Positions 1-10,530 of a stretch of DNA of 64,000 nucleotides are shown here, in pieces. Source of the DNA: Lepidostoma basale. Taxonomy: Eukaryota; Arthropoda; Insecta; Trichoptera; Lepidostomatidae. The first letter of the stretch is position 1. Each line of letters opens with the position of its first letter. The translations under genes and the position numbers were made by a program. The DNA lies in the NCBI GenBank assembly GCA_022606425.2, contig JAHDVF020001555.1, forward strand, positions 310,001 to 374,000, given 5' to 3'. Under the pieces are notes generated by a model. The model did no database searches. It worked only from the letters and a program-made list of their open reading frames with translations, and had not been told where the DNA came from.

Positions 1-165
1 TGTTGATGTCAGCATAGAACAATGTGGCGATCCATCCTCTCTGCCTACGGAAACGGCGTGATGGTTAGTTAGTTAGGAATACCATGGAAAACATGGCATG
101 ACCAAGTTAATCACTTATTCAAAGGCGGCAATGTTCGAAGTCTGAATGTAGAAGATGCGCTTTTT
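1..165 (+). mobile_element. LINE-A 3' end plus a second internal LINE-A piece
   Basis: Bases 1-80 are the last part of a LINE-A copy: the 'tctgcctac' segment, the stop-containing 'acggcgtgatgg' and a short (TTAG)n tail. Bases 85-165 repeat the upstream 'acatggcatgaccaa' segment of the same family, so two truncated fragments are joined. The hairpin loop is deleted in the first. Confidence 0.75.
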
Positions 166-554
166 TTACTAATAACATTCTAGGGATGGTCAGATTAATA
201 TATTGTAGATTCTCCCTTAAAAACTGTAACCCTTTAGCACGTTAATTTAACCCATTCACAATCTGTTACTCAACTTTCGTTGTCATAAATTACTGTTGAC
301 AAACATTTGTAATTCCCCATTGTGTGCGTGAAAGGGTTAACTTGAATTGTCGCTTTGAAAGGGACATTTTAAAACTTGCGTTAATAATAAAAATAAATAA
401 ACACTGCAACCCCTATACTAAGACCCAAGCGTTTTGTACTGTGGACCACCGGAATAAAAGTTTTACTTCATACTGGTGACTAGAAGGTGGCATCGAGATG
501 GAAAAACAAGCTTATAAAACTAAATATAAATTATTATATTGTATTATTTAATTG
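166..554. other. No recognisable feature
   Basis: AT-rich sequence without a convincing ORF, repeat end or RNA gene. Confidence 0.5.
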
Positions 555-775
555 ACACGATAAATCGTCTGTTATCTAGAATTTTTATTATATTTTATGG
601 AAAAGACATGTTTCACCTTGCACATGATCACATGTTTTTGATAAAGCCTTCACAAAGTGCAACATGCGATTATCATGAAATATAATAAAACTTCTAGATA
701 ACAGACGTTTTCATTCGTATTAATTATTCAATATGGAGTTTTAGATCATTTTTCAAGAAAAAATAAATAATTTGT
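555..775. repeat. Repeat P fold-back element
   Basis: Degenerate long inverted repeat. The left arm runs through 'cgtctgttatctagaa' and 'gacatgtttcaccttg'. The right arm ends with the reverse complement and then 'cattcgtattaatta' and 'tatggagttttagatcat', the outer signature of the family. No coding capacity. Confidence 0.7.
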
Positions 776-1499
776 ATATTTATCAATACGAAATTTTAAA
801 AATATACCCTTCTCAACTGGAGGAGAGCATTTATCATGCCTCTGTACAAAGGAAAGGGGTCGCGTACATAATGTGGAAACTACAGAGCTATTAGTATTTT
901 GAGTGTCGTTGGTAAAGTCTACAGCAGAATTTTAACAGAGTGAGAAAGAAGACGAGTGACAGAGTTTAGAATGTATAAAGCGCCTTTATGGCAAAGGATA
1001 GGAGATTTAAGCCAAAAACCGTAAACGTTAAACCGTGTGCGTTTGTTGATTTGCAAAAAGCATATGATCGTGAAGGTAGAATTAAATTGTGGGAAATATT
1101 GTCTGAATTTGGAATAAGCACAAAACTGATCACGGCAATTACATCGCTGTACACGGAAAGTATTGCTAGTGTCAGAGTAAATGGAGATCTTATAGCCTGG
1201 TTTGATATCAAGAAAGGTGTCAAACAAGGTTGTGTAATGTCCCCATGTTTGTTCAATCTATATATGGATAAGTGTATGAAGGAGCTGAAAGGGTTGGATG
1301 CTGGTGCAAAAATGAACGGAGTGTTAGTAAGCTGTCTGTTGTATGCGGACTACGCTGTGCTACTTGCAGACAACGAGCATGATCTATATGTCCTGGTGTC
1401 TAGTATGTATGAGGTATGCAAGCGATACGATTTGACGATGAATGTGAATAAGTCCAAGGTAATGATTTTCGAAAAAACCTTGACAGTCTGCAACATTCA

Positions 1500-1713
1500 G
1501 ACGACCTTCGTGGCAGAGTGGTTACGATCTCTGACTTCCATGCCGAAGGTCCTGGGTTCGATTCCCGGCGATGGCAGTGTGATTGTCACACTGTCTTTGG
1601 TCTGGTGTAGAATTCACGTGACAATAAAATGGCGATGGATTGGCTACCTATCACATGTCACAAGAATCAATATAATAGCTAAAATATAAAAAAAATGTAT
1701 ACACCTGTTGTGT

Positions 1714-1741
<28 letters not shown>
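1500..1741 (+). mobile_element. tRNA-derived SINE
   Basis: The tRNA-like head has a pol III A box near 1511-1521 (tggcagagtgg) and a B box at 1555-1565 (ggttcgattcc). The body has a shared non-tRNA part, 'gtctttggtctggtgtag' and 'cctatcacatgtcac', and ends in an A-rich tail at about 1720-1744. It interrupts LINE-A. It is not a functional tRNA gene: no acceptor stem pairs across the head. Confidence 0.85.
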
Positions 1742-1744
<3 letters not shown>

Positions 1745-1781
1745 CATAAGGTATAATGGTGAAAATCTGGAACAATTGGAA

Positions 1782-2265
1782 GTTCGTCAAAGACAGCACA
1801 GATTGTTTTATTTGCCACGCTGCAGAACCAACCTGCCAATGGTTATGCCTGTGGGTAGGGCAATCTTATTGCTTAATCGGATCGCCTCGGAGGTCGAAAT
1901 ATTTCGTGATAGTGTGAGTTGCCTCAGGGATGCAATATCAATGTTATGATTATTTATAATTCTTAGACTTTTTTATTTTATTTATATGTTTTTATACTTC
2001 TCTTTTAAATTCTTATAATGTAATTGCAAACGATCTGGAAATATTTCTGTAATGTTTGTAATTTTTATTAAAATAAATGAAAATGAAAATGAAAATGAAA
2101 ATAAAATGAAATGATTTTTTCTTAGTCTTAGGCTTAATTTTTATTTTTTTAATGCTTCTCTGTTTATAATGTAATTGCAAACGATTTGGAATTGTACTCG
2201 TATGTCTGTAATGTTTGTGATTATTATCAAAATAAATGAAATTAAATGAAATGAAATGAAATGAA
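1782..2265 (+). mobile_element. LINE-J 3' ends (two pieces)
   Basis: Encodes a broken version of the LINE-J C-terminus (QRQHRLFYLP, NLPMVMPVGRAI). The 3' UTR ends in (TGAAA)n near 2080-2105. A second 3'-UTR copy with another (TGAAA)n tail ends near 2265. LINE-A resumes directly after it, so both pieces are insertions in LINE-A. Confidence 0.75.
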
Positions 2266-2660
2266 AATTTGTTTATTTAGGAAGTATGTTTATAAAGAAT
2301 AGGAGAATGGAGAAGCATATTGATAGAAGGTTTCTGACAGACAACAAAGTAAATGGTTCTCATAAAGTTGTCATCGTAAACAAAAGCCTATCCAAAACAA
2401 TTAAAATAGCAATGCACCATGGTGTTCTTGTGCCGACCCTTATGAACGGAAGTGCAGCATAGAACTGGCGAAATAAGGATAAAAGTAGAATAAATGCAGT
2501 AGAAATGAGATCTCTTAGTCAAATGCATATATACGAAATTAATGCGGTGTGAATAAAAGAGTTATGAATAAAATAATGAAAGGGTCGTTAAGATGGTTTG
2601 GTCGCATGGAAATAATGAATGAAGACAGAATGGTGAAGAAAGTATTTGTAAACGACGTTA

Positions 2661-2765
2661 TTCTAAGAGATCTCATTTCCATTGCATTTATTATTCTTCC
2701 ATGCTTCTTTTGCAGTTCATCTGCAACTTCTTAGCTTTTTTGGATAGGCTTTCCGCAGGATCTAT
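2661..2765 (-). mobile_element. LINE-A internal fragment, inverted
   Basis: The minus strand matches the RINAVEMRSL segment and upstream LINE-A coding sequence ('agagatctcatttc', 'cttttgcagttc'). It abuts the end of the + strand copy head to head. Confidence 0.65.
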
Positions 2766-3307
2766 TAGAAAGAAAAAGAAAGAAAAGGAAGGAATACATT
2801 CTTATATCATATGTGAAATATACTTTTTTTCATTTCTTTCTTTCCAAGTAGAAATGGGTGTCTACATACATATTCCATATCAAATATCTCGGCAATCCAC
2901 ATTCCACCCCTAGCCATAAATACTTCAGGGGCTGATCTATGGCACACCCCGCGCCCTCCACCCCCACGGGCTGTGTCTGCTACTCAGCAACCCCTGACGT
3001 TCTCAACCCCCGCTAGGATCAACCCTCTTTCTTGAGATTCATGCGAAAGGCATACATATATTGTGTAGGGGTGTAAAATGGAAATGTTTTGAAAAATGTA
3101 CATAACAGATTTATAATCCCATGATTTTATGTAATCCTTTATATAAAAAGCGAATCTCATTATAAAAATAACATTATTATTAGTTTTTTTAATTGAAATT
3201 TCTTGGTAGAAGTTCATTTTAAATGACGAAAAAATAAATATATGTATTTTTTATTAAAGAGTCCATTGTTTTGGCCGAAACACTACGATACCTTAACATT
3301 TTAAACT
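2766..3307. other. Unassigned stretch
   Basis: Short purine-rich tract at 2768-2790, then a C-rich non-repetitive patch at 2890-3030, then AT-rich DNA. At 3245-3300 is one copy of a small dispersed motif ('ttttggccgaaacac') also seen inverted near 13165, 15880 and 63460. No gene seen. Confidence 0.4.
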
Positions 3308-3466
3308 GTTAATGCATAAACTTGTTTTTTTGTATCACAATTGTATTTTATTTTACGCAACAGCTCCTAATTGTAACACCTGATGATGTCAACATAGGTT
3401 GATGAAACAGCTGTCGCGTAAAATAAAATACAATTGTGATACAAAAAACAAAGTTTATTCATTAAC
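3308..3466. repeat. Fold-back element (group Q)
   Basis: Nearly perfect inverted repeat: 'gtatcacaattgtatttt' on the left and its complement on the right, both ending in GTTAATG/CATTAAC. The centre contains 'gatgatgtcaacatagg' and 'gaaacagctgtcgcg', the hallmark of group Q, with relatives near 15400, 50650, 60520 and 63320. Confidence 0.75.
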
Positions 3467-3475
3467 GGCTTATAA

Positions 3476-3630
3476 TATTTATATTATTATTATATATTTA
3501 GTGTGCTTCCACTTATGTTTAACGACGACCGGTTTCGGCAACTTGCTGCCATCTTCTGGTACCAGAAGATGGCAGCAAGCTGTTAAACCCAAGTGGAAGA
3601 ACACTAAATATATTTTAATAATAAAAAATT
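3476..3630. repeat. Fold-back element with ACCGGTTTCG arm
   Basis: Inverted repeat whose arms meet at 'atcttctggtaccagaagat'. The outer arms read 'tagtgtgcttccactt' and the complement. It contains 'gaccggtttcggcaa', like the half-element near 40940. Non-coding. Confidence 0.75.
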
Positions 3631-4039
3631 GTGTGGATATATTTTTTTCATTATTATTATTATAATTAAAATAATGATTAATACGAATGAAAACGTATTT
3701 TGCAGAAGTTTTTTTTAAATAATTTAAGTTCTTTAAATATAATAAATATTCTTTTTGTACACGTAAAAAACAATACACGTTAAAATACATAAATTAAAAA
3801 TACAAATTAAAATACATACATGTTTCAATAATACACATATATCATCAATTGTGGTATGTACCTTGATCCTTAAAGGACGTATATTTCATTTGGAGAATGT
3901 CCACATCGACTGACACCTCATTCAAGAGCACCATACCCCGGGTCATTGTGTGCTGCGCCATGACATTTGTTCTGCTGTGTCTTCTAGCGCAAGCATACCT
4001 GTCCCAAGAGGTATGAGTTATCAATGAGGTCTTCGACTT
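3631..4039. other. No recognisable feature
   Basis: AT-rich to about 3850, then 150 bp of mixed composition. No feature supported. Confidence 0.4.
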
Positions 4040-4635
4040 TGACTTCTTCTTGACCTGTCACACCTCCGTGATGCATATGGCGTCAAGGAGCCTTCTCCAC
4101 CCGACTCTATCGCATGCCTGATACGATATCTAAAATCATCCCAAGTGAGGCCTGCTGCTTTGACGTAGTCCTGCAGGGCTCTTCTCCAGGTGGCTCTAGG
4201 TCTGCCTCGCTTCCTCTTTCCCCCCATAGGGGACCAGTCTAGTGCGCCCTGAGGCGAAGCAGGCTGGGTTCCGTCTCAGAGTGTGACCGATTTGTTCTCT
4301 TATTGGCTTTACGGCCTGCCATGGTCCAGAGAACGGCATTTGACACTGTTTGGGGCCAATAGATCTTGAATATTGAGCGAAGGCACCTATTTATAAACAC
4401 CTGGAGTTTTCCAATAACGTCCGCGGTTGATTTCCAAATCTCACATCCGTACAGCAGTACGCTTTTAACGCTACTGCTGAATATTTGAAGTTTGATATGA
4501 CCCAGATGTGAAATTTTTCGAACCTTGATAGTTGATAACAGCTCCCTGTCAACTCTATCTCGCATCAGGACTTCGGTATTGGTAACCAAGTTTGTCCAGG
4601 GAATTCTGAGCATTCGGCCATAGAGCTTCTTAGAT
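4040..4635 (-). mobile_element. LINE-G C-terminal domain (broken)
   Basis: Two minus-strand open pieces encode SSVKSVLLYGCEIW, LQVFINRCLR and WPQTVSNAVLW, then after a frame break KRKRGRPRATWRRALQ and AAGLTWDDF. This is the region downstream of RT in RTE/CR1-type LINEs. A second copy lies at 9235-9600. Confidence 0.75.
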
Positions 4636-4639
4636 ATTA

Positions 4640-5676
4640 TAATTATTATGAACGTAAGCGTTTGTTTTCTATAAATATAATTTTACTTAATGTGAATGAC
4701 ATGATTGGTCTTACGGCGTTATCAAATCTTTTAAAAGGCGAAATATGACCTTCTTCATTCCATTCAAAACTTACATTTCTTCTGCCAACTCTAAGCTTAT
4801 CTCCCATACATATGGGTCGGCACTAGAGCCCCATTGTGCACTACCATATTTGTTTTAGTTGATATTAAAGATTTAATACAATAAAATGTTCATGATCTAT
4901 CTAATAACTCGAATTATCCATAATAAAACGAAGAAGGGGTACTTTCAAATTGCTCGCCACGCCACAGAAGGCAAACCACCCTCTCTAGCTACAGGGTGGG
5001 GGTGGAGGGACCACTACCCCGGCAGTTATTTATCGTGCCGTCGATACTGTTGAGCGCTTACAAATCGCCGCGATTACCGTGGAATCCGTTTGCTAGCACC
5101 CTGTAGGTGATATTGTATCAGAATCGGTACAGGCTGTTTAAAAAACTATAATTGTTCCCTATTTTTATTTATTGTAGGATACAGTGATTTTTAATACACA
5201 TACAAATTAACAAACAAACATTTAAAAAAATACATAGAAGGTTACCCGCCGCTTACCCGAAGCTGTTATAGGACGCAGCGGCGCCCCTTCGTCAGCTTCG
5301 CTCAAACAATCCCTTGGCCCGCCCCCCATCCACGCAGGACTTACATTAGCTGGAGAATGCACCATTCCAGAAAAAAAGCAAAAGGGTATCTAGGCCACGT
5401 TTAATCCAGTTTAATTTCAATCCACTTCTATGTCCCAATCTAACAAAACAAAGCAAAATATGGTCCATGATTTTATGGCCCATTATAAAATTTTGACAGA
5501 GTGTGGGATAGGAGAGAAAACATGTGAAATGATGAAATAAATAAAGAAATCTTAAGTAAATAGAGAAAACAGTCATGGAAACTAGGGACAGTAACACAGG
5601 AAACCTAACATTTTAATACGTATAATTTAAAAAGATTAGGTTCCCTAGTACAATATTCTGTTTTTTTTTTACTATA
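4640..5676. other. Unassigned, partly GC-rich single-copy DNA
   Basis: About 4960-5130 and 5240-5340 are GC-richer than the surroundings and not repeated elsewhere in the window. The rest is AT-rich. No ORF has protein-like composition. A regulatory role is possible but unproven. Confidence 0.35.
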
Positions 5677-5892
5677 ACCTAACTAACTAAACATCACGCC
5701 GTCTCCCCGAAGGGGTATGCAGAAAGAATGGACCACCATACTATTATTTCCTGAAATACTTTTTTCTCGCTTTCTCAACATTTAAATATCGTGTAATGTA
5801 CATACGAGTCGATTTTTCCGACTCTTCACGTGATCGACATTCAATATTTGATTTATTTGATCGTGCCACGTTTTCCTTGGTCTTCCTCTATT
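5677..5892 (-). mobile_element. LINE-A 3' end, tail on the left
   Basis: Starts with the complement of the (GTTA)n tail and stop region, then decayed coding sequence to the GRPRKTWHDQ segment. It joins an oppositely oriented copy at about 5893. Confidence 0.75.
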
Positions 5893-6134
5893 TATGAACA
5901 AAAGTGTTATGAAAAAATAATGAATGGATTATTAAGATGGTTTGGACACATGTAAAGAATTAATGAAGAAAGAATTGTAAAAAATATAAATGTTTATAAT
6001 GGAAATGGAACAAGAAATATTGTAAGACCGAAAAAAATGCGACACGATCAAATTAATAAGATATATAATGCCGGACACGTAAAGTGTCGCAGAAATAGAA
6101 ATAGATTACGTTATTATTAGTTAGTTAGTAAGTT
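5893..6134 (+). mobile_element. LINE-A 3' end, tail on the right
   Basis: Decayed VMNKIMKGSLRWFGH to RACM segment, truncated before the C-terminus, then 'ttagttagttag'. With the previous entry it forms an inverted pair with both tails outward. Confidence 0.7.
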
Positions 6135-6139
6135 ATAAG

Positions 6140-6621
6140 CGAGGCGCGTTTTTAAGTATGTAACGTTTTGATATTAAAATAAAATCAAGTGGCTTTTTTG
6201 TTACAATTTTATTTTTTTATGAAAGATCATAGTTTTATTTGCTTTTCCACATAATTACCACCAATATTTAGACACTTGTTATATCGAACTAGGAGCTTTT
6301 GAATTCCGTCTTGATAGAAGTTTTCCGCCTGATTTTACAGCCACTGCAACACGCCCGTTTTTAGGGGTTTACCTCCGAGTTGCTTCATCAGATGCAAAAA
6401 CACGTGGTAGTCACTGGGTGCTAGATCTGAACTGTATGGTGGGTGATCAAATTGTTCCTAGCCAAATGATGTGATGAGATATAGAGTTCGGTTGGCCACA
6501 TGTGGACGGCAGTTGTCATGCAAGTCAATATAACAAGTGTTTTAATATTGGTGGTAAAATTGTTACAAAGAGTATACTTTTTTTTTTCAATACAGTACTT
6601 ACTTAAAAAAAACACGCCTCG
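6140..6621 (-). mobile_element. Internally deleted mariner (irritans-like)
   Basis: The ends form inverted repeats: 'cgaggcgcgtttttaagta' at 6140 and the complement of 'cgaggcgtgtttttttt' ending at 6621. Between them the minus strand encodes a decayed 3' part of a DD34D transposase: a DNCRPHVA-like block (third catalytic Asp is in the SSDLAPSDYH block) and the LMKQLGG segment. Frame and stops are lost. The short length shows the 5' half of the gene is gone. Confidence 0.8.
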
Positions 6622-7344
6622 TAATTATTTATAACTAAGCGGCTATATCGCTATCTGGCCATGCCAAGCGAATATGAACTCTAAAAATTTGACTCAGAGC
6701 TCGATTATTAAGGACTTTATTCGCCTGTACTACGAAAATTATCAATTAATTTATTAATTTATAAAGTTAAGTTAAATAACCACCGCTGGGTTCCATTTAA
6801 TCAATTCTGAAACTTTTATCGATCTGCTGGCTATTTGCCGAGTAAATGGTCTTCACAATAACACACTTTGGCTTTTATTTATATAGATGTAATCTTATAT
6901 GTTCTGATTATCCAGGTAAAAATAATGAAACAAAAATGTGATAAATAAAAATAATAAAAACTCGGAAACGAATTATTTCGTTCCATTCCATTTTCAATAT
7001 TTAAAATTCAAAATGGAATCGGTGTCATCTCTGATTGGCTAATTGGACGCCGCTGTTTGACCAATCGTATCGCTTCCCTCCATGAATATTGATGGCGGGA
7101 CTCCAGCAATATTAAACGAATGATTAGCAGTTATGGAACCTTGCTTAATGTCAACACAAGTCGTGGGGCAGGTTTTTCCGCTGTAGTCTTCCGAAGACAC
7201 TAGATTATATCGTCCAAAATCGTGGACAAAGAATATTCTTATCCATTGCTCTCTCCTCCATAGTGGACTCTCCACTGCTAGATGTAGCCTCTTCAAACTG
7301 TATACATTTTCCTATATCTTCCTTCTCTTTTTCTACTTCTCTGG
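6622..7344. other. Unassigned; one weak minus ORF
   Basis: AT-rich to 7020, then 7039-7296 is open on the minus strand for 85 codons with no recognised domain. I see no repeat copy in the window and would not call it a gene. Confidence 0.35.
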
Positions 7345-7895
7345 TTTCAATCCTGGGATTGGTTTGCAGCAATTTCTTCTATTCTTCTCTTCCATTCTTC
7401 CTTGTCTTGTGCGGCTCTTTTGAAATCTGCATATGATGAGCAGCGCACGTCCACCAACAGGTCCTCCAGGTACTCTCGGCGTGGGCGGCCCCTAGAGTTT
7501 GTCCCCTCGGTCATACCCTCCATTATAGCATGCAAGAGGCCTTCGTGTCGCATTGCATGCCCGATCCATCTCGCACGCCTTTCGGACAAGGTCCTGAGCA
7601 GGTGCCTTCCTCCTTCGATTCTTTGGAGAACCTCCTCATTTGTGATGTGGTCTCTCCAGGAAATTCCAATAGGACCACATCTCAAAAGCTTCAAGTCTCC
7701 GTTTATCTCTTTCGGATAGGCATCATGTCTCGCAGCCGTACATCAAGATACTCCATACATACATAGGTCTTGATGAGGAGTATTCTCAGTTTAAGGTCTA
7801 TATTATTTGATTATATTATTTTCGACCTTTTATTATATGATGTATACGACTGTCGACCTCGCTCTTAGACCGACCGTCCCATGTTATATATAGCG
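7345..7895 (-). mobile_element. LINE-F C-terminal region
   Basis: The minus strand encodes ISWRDHITNEEVL, RRARWIGHAMRHEGLL and SRGRPRREYLEDL, followed by AAQDKEEWKRRIEEIA. The upstream part (to 7895) matches the 59118-59582 copy through the 'cctatgtatggagtatctt' segment. Same domain type as LINE-A but a distinct family. Confidence 0.8.
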
Positions 7896-7974
7896 CCCTA
7901 TATCTAGCACGACTCTAATCCATCTTTTTTTTATTGTATACAACAGGTCGTTTGAACCCAATAACTGTATACAA

Positions 7975-8110
7975 TTTGTTTAACTAACTAACCATCACGC
8001 CGTCTCTCCGAAGGGGTAGGCAAAAATAATGGACTGCCACACTTTAACCGATGCGGCACTCCATCCTTCTCTTTTCGCCCTCGCGGGAGACGGGTGTGAT
8101 GAGGAAGGAC
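7975..8110 (-). mobile_element. SINE-T (element borrowing the LINE-A tail)
   Basis: Begins with the complement of the LINE-A 3' end, (GTTA)n plus hairpin. It then has a body not found in LINE-A: 'cgatgcggcactccatcc' and 'ctcttttcgccc'. Truncated compared with the copies at 8512 and 20265. Confidence 0.6.
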
Positions 8111-8257
8111 CGGGTTGTCTTACACGTCTAATATTTAATTTTTTTTTTTTTTAAGTAAATCTTGTATATACAAAGTACATAAAAAAGAAAAAGACAAATA
8201 AAAAATCTACAACACAAAGTATGACGAATATAGAAAAAATTAATATGTATGAAAAAA

Positions 8258-8505
8258 CGATAGTTTTCAAGGAGTTTTATTATAATATTTATATGTGACA
8301 CGTTTCGCCCTTCTATAGCATTACCAAATGCATTTGAATGAAAATATCTGTTTTCTAGAAGTTTTATAATATTTTATGTGAATCTGTCTGTCCGCCTGTC
8401 TATGGGATTATCAAATATTGATTGAAATTTGATAATGCTTTGGATAGGTGCAACTTATTATTGACATAAAATACAATAAACTTCTAAAAACATACTTTTT
8501 CATGT
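8258..8505. repeat. Repeat P fold-back element (diverged)
   Basis: Two arms with 'gacacgtttcgccc' and 'tctgttttctagaagttt' in the left half and their complements in the right half. The centre is rearranged. Confidence 0.6.
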
Positions 8506-8511
8506 TTCGGG

Positions 8512-8675
8512 AGATGCCTATTGGTGGCGATGAGGTTCGCAACCCATCACACCGCGTCTCCCGCGGGGCGAAAAGAGAAGGATGGAGTGCCGCATCGGTA
8601 AAAGTGTGACAGTCTATTCTTTCTGCCTACCCTTTCGGGGAGACGGCGTAATGGTTAGTTAGTTAGTTAGTTCAA
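8512..8675 (+). mobile_element. SINE-T, best copy
   Basis: The body starts 'gatgcctattggtggcgatg', passes 'cgcgtctcccgcggggcg' and 'gatggagtgccgcatcgg', and switches at about 8605 into the LINE-A terminus (TCTTTCTGCCTACCC hairpin, stop region, GTTA tail). The body is shared by three copies, so it is a real element and not one chance junction. Confidence 0.65.
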
Positions 8676-9234
8676 AATATGTACCGTATTTTTCGAACTA
8701 CTCGTATAAGTCGTACCTTAATTTTTAAGCAAATTATTTTTTATTTAACATTTTTACCATTTTTATTATTAGATTGCGAATCCCCGTAATGTTCGCCGCA
8801 TCGGTGCACTACCGCTGCCAGTTGAATCAAATGTTGCCAGATAGAGATAGGTTTCCCGCGGCATCGATTATGTGGCCATTTTGAAAACTGGCGGGAATTA
8901 TAAATCAAACGCTGGATATTTTCATATTAATTTCGAGTATAAGACGCATATTAATTATGCAGGTAATCATTTCAAGAAAAAAATGCGTCATATATATTCC
9001 GTAAAACACGGTAGTTATATTTTATTTTTAAATGACTTTAAAAATCTAACCCTTCTACGAACTGGGAGCGATATCGGATATAGATTTAAATATCGTTTTG
9101 GTTTGTTTAACTTATGAAATTTCACAATTAGATTCCGACTGAACGATCAATTGTGATTTCATCGTTAATGTTTCCATTTTAATTCGTAAATTCCAGCCAA
9201 ATGTTTCAGCACAAATCCGAGTTGAACAATGACT
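8676..9234. other. No recognisable feature
   Basis: AT-rich. 8872-9117 is open on + for 81 codons but has the composition of random AT-rich sequence. Confidence 0.4.
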
Positions 9235-9600
9235 CCATAATTCGGATGATTCATTGAGCAAGCATTTACAAGTCTTCTTGTCCTGTCACTTTTCCACCCG
9301 ACTCTATCGCATGCCTGATGCCTAACATTATCCCAAGTGAGGCCTGCTGCTTTAACCTCGTCCTGCAGGGCTCTTCTCCAGGTGGCACTAGGTCTGCCTC
9401 GCTTCCTCTTTACCTGAGAGATGCAGGCTGGATTCCGTCTCAGAGTGTGACTGATCCAGTGCCATTTGGGTCTAGCGACTTGTTCTCTTATTGGCTTTTC
9501 GCCTGCCATGGTCCAGAGAACGGCATTTGACACTGTTTGGGGCTAATAGATCTTGAATATTGAGCGAAGGCACCTATTCTAAACACTTAGAGTTTTCCAA
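9235..9600 (-). mobile_element. LINE-G C-terminal domain
   Basis: The minus strand encodes SNAVLWTMAGEKPI, WHWISHTLRRNPACI, KRKRGRPSATWRRALQDEV and AAGLTWDNV. It is more intact than the copy at 4040-4635 and lacks the 4239-4613 upstream part. Confidence 0.8.
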
Positions 9601-9665
9601 GTATGAATGAAATATTTATTGTTTCTTGAACAATTATATAAAACTCATATTAAATAAACAGTACA
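9601..9665. repeat. Repeat P outer half
   Basis: 'atttattgtttcttgaacaa' followed by 'aaaactcatatta', the left terminus of Repeat P. The inner half resumes at 10045 after a LINE insertion. Confidence 0.55.
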
Positions 9666-10040
9666 AACAAAAACGTCTCTTCTTCTTCAGCCTATTCCGT
9701 CCACTCCTGGACAAAGGCCTCCTCCATTCGCTTCCATGTCACTATGTCTTCTGCAGACTGCATTCAGGTTATTCTGACATGTCTGTTCAGATCATCCTTC
9801 TACCCTAGTTGCAGTCGCCTTGCACTTCTCTTTGCCGTCCGCGGTCTACAAGTCGGCAATCTTCTTGTCCTATTTTCGTCCGAGCTTCTGGCTACGTGAC
9901 CTGCCCATTGCCATTTTAGAGTCGCCACCCGGTGGATGATGTCAGTGACCTTTGTTTTTTATCTCATCATATCATTTTTGACTCTGTCTCTTAGGTTTAT
10001 TTCTAACATGGTCTTTCCATGACTCTTTGGGTCACTCGTA
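9666..10040 (-). mobile_element. LINE-I C-terminal region, decayed
   Basis: The minus strand encodes RVMERPMLEINLRDRV, ATLKWQWAGHVARSS and EAFVQEWTE with stops. The (TTC)n at 9674-9690 is the complement of a (GAA)n tail. It sits inside Repeat P. Confidence 0.7.
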
Positions 10041-10044
10041 ATTT

Positions 10045-10109
10045 CTCGGTTTTGTACAAGTTTTATTATATTTTATGTGAATAACATGTTTCGCCTGGCT
10101 AAGGCATTA
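10045..10109. repeat. Repeat P inner half, cut by Harbinger
   Basis: 'aagttttattatattttatg' to 'tttcgcctggctaaggcatta'. The DNA transposon begins immediately afterwards. Confidence 0.55.
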
Positions 10110-10371
10110 GAGCCCCCGCTGATTGTTACAAAAAGTCACAGTAACATTTTGTCGCCAAGTCAAGTGCTATGGAGGTAAATGAGAGTGCGCTCACTGTGGC
10201 GACGTGACAATACGGTAACAAAAAGTTCCAGCGGCCGGCGACATTAGCGTGACGTGACTATCACCCGGCCTGTGCATTGGTATGGGAGTGCGCTCACTAG
10301 AAACTTTTTGTCACTCTGCCGGAAGGCGCCTACCGAACGGACGTGTGTTGCGAATTTTTCAGTCCATAAGA

Positions 10372-10530
10372 TGGCGGCTTCTCTGCGAGAAGATGATATT
10401 GACAATGAGTTGTTAATAGAAAAGATTGAGAAAAGGCCAGCATTGTATACAAAAAAATTAAAGGAATTTTCGGATATTCATTTAAAAAGGAAATTGTGGG
10501 AGGAGATTTCTATTCAATTATTTACAGCAA
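10372..10530 (+). pseudogene. MADF-domain protein of Harbinger (N-terminal fragment)
   Basis: From the Met at 10372 the reading frame gives a short lead and then a MADF-like core (LLIEKIEKRPALYTKKL, then HLKRKLWEEI). MADF (Myb/SANT-like) proteins encoded by PIF/Harbinger elements bind DNA and assist the transposase. An upstream in-frame ATG at 10254 exists, but the GATGGCGGC context at 10370 fits a start better. The domain is cut off after about 50 residues. The frame then runs into antisense transposase sequence up to a stop at 10587-10589. Not functional as a full protein. Confidence 0.7.

Larger units (their letters stand above)
815..2660 (+). mobile_element. LINE-A reverse-transcriptase copy (decayed, interrupted twice)
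   Basis: This is the longest LINE-A copy. From about 817 the + strand encodes the RT N-terminal block (PLYKGKG, CGNYRAISIL) broken by stop codons. From 988 an open stretch carries AFVDLQKAYD, the KKGVKQGCVMSP block and the palm motif, which reads YADY instead of YADD: the second catalytic Asp, at 1351-1353, is Tyr, so this RT would be dead. The copy is split by a tRNA-SINE (1500-1741) and by a LINE-J fragment (1782-2265). It resumes at about 2266 with 'ttatttaggaagtatg' and runs through the HNGVL, SLRWFG and MVKK segments to about 2660. RTE-like clade assignment is tentative. Confidence 0.8.

Noticed and set aside
988..1689. A 233-codon host gene
   Set aside because: RT motifs with a mutated palm, followed in the same frame by translated SINE sequence; it is LINE-A debris.
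7039..7296. Small minus-strand gene
   Set aside because: 85 open codons with no domain, no splice or promoter signal and no repeat support; too weak to call.
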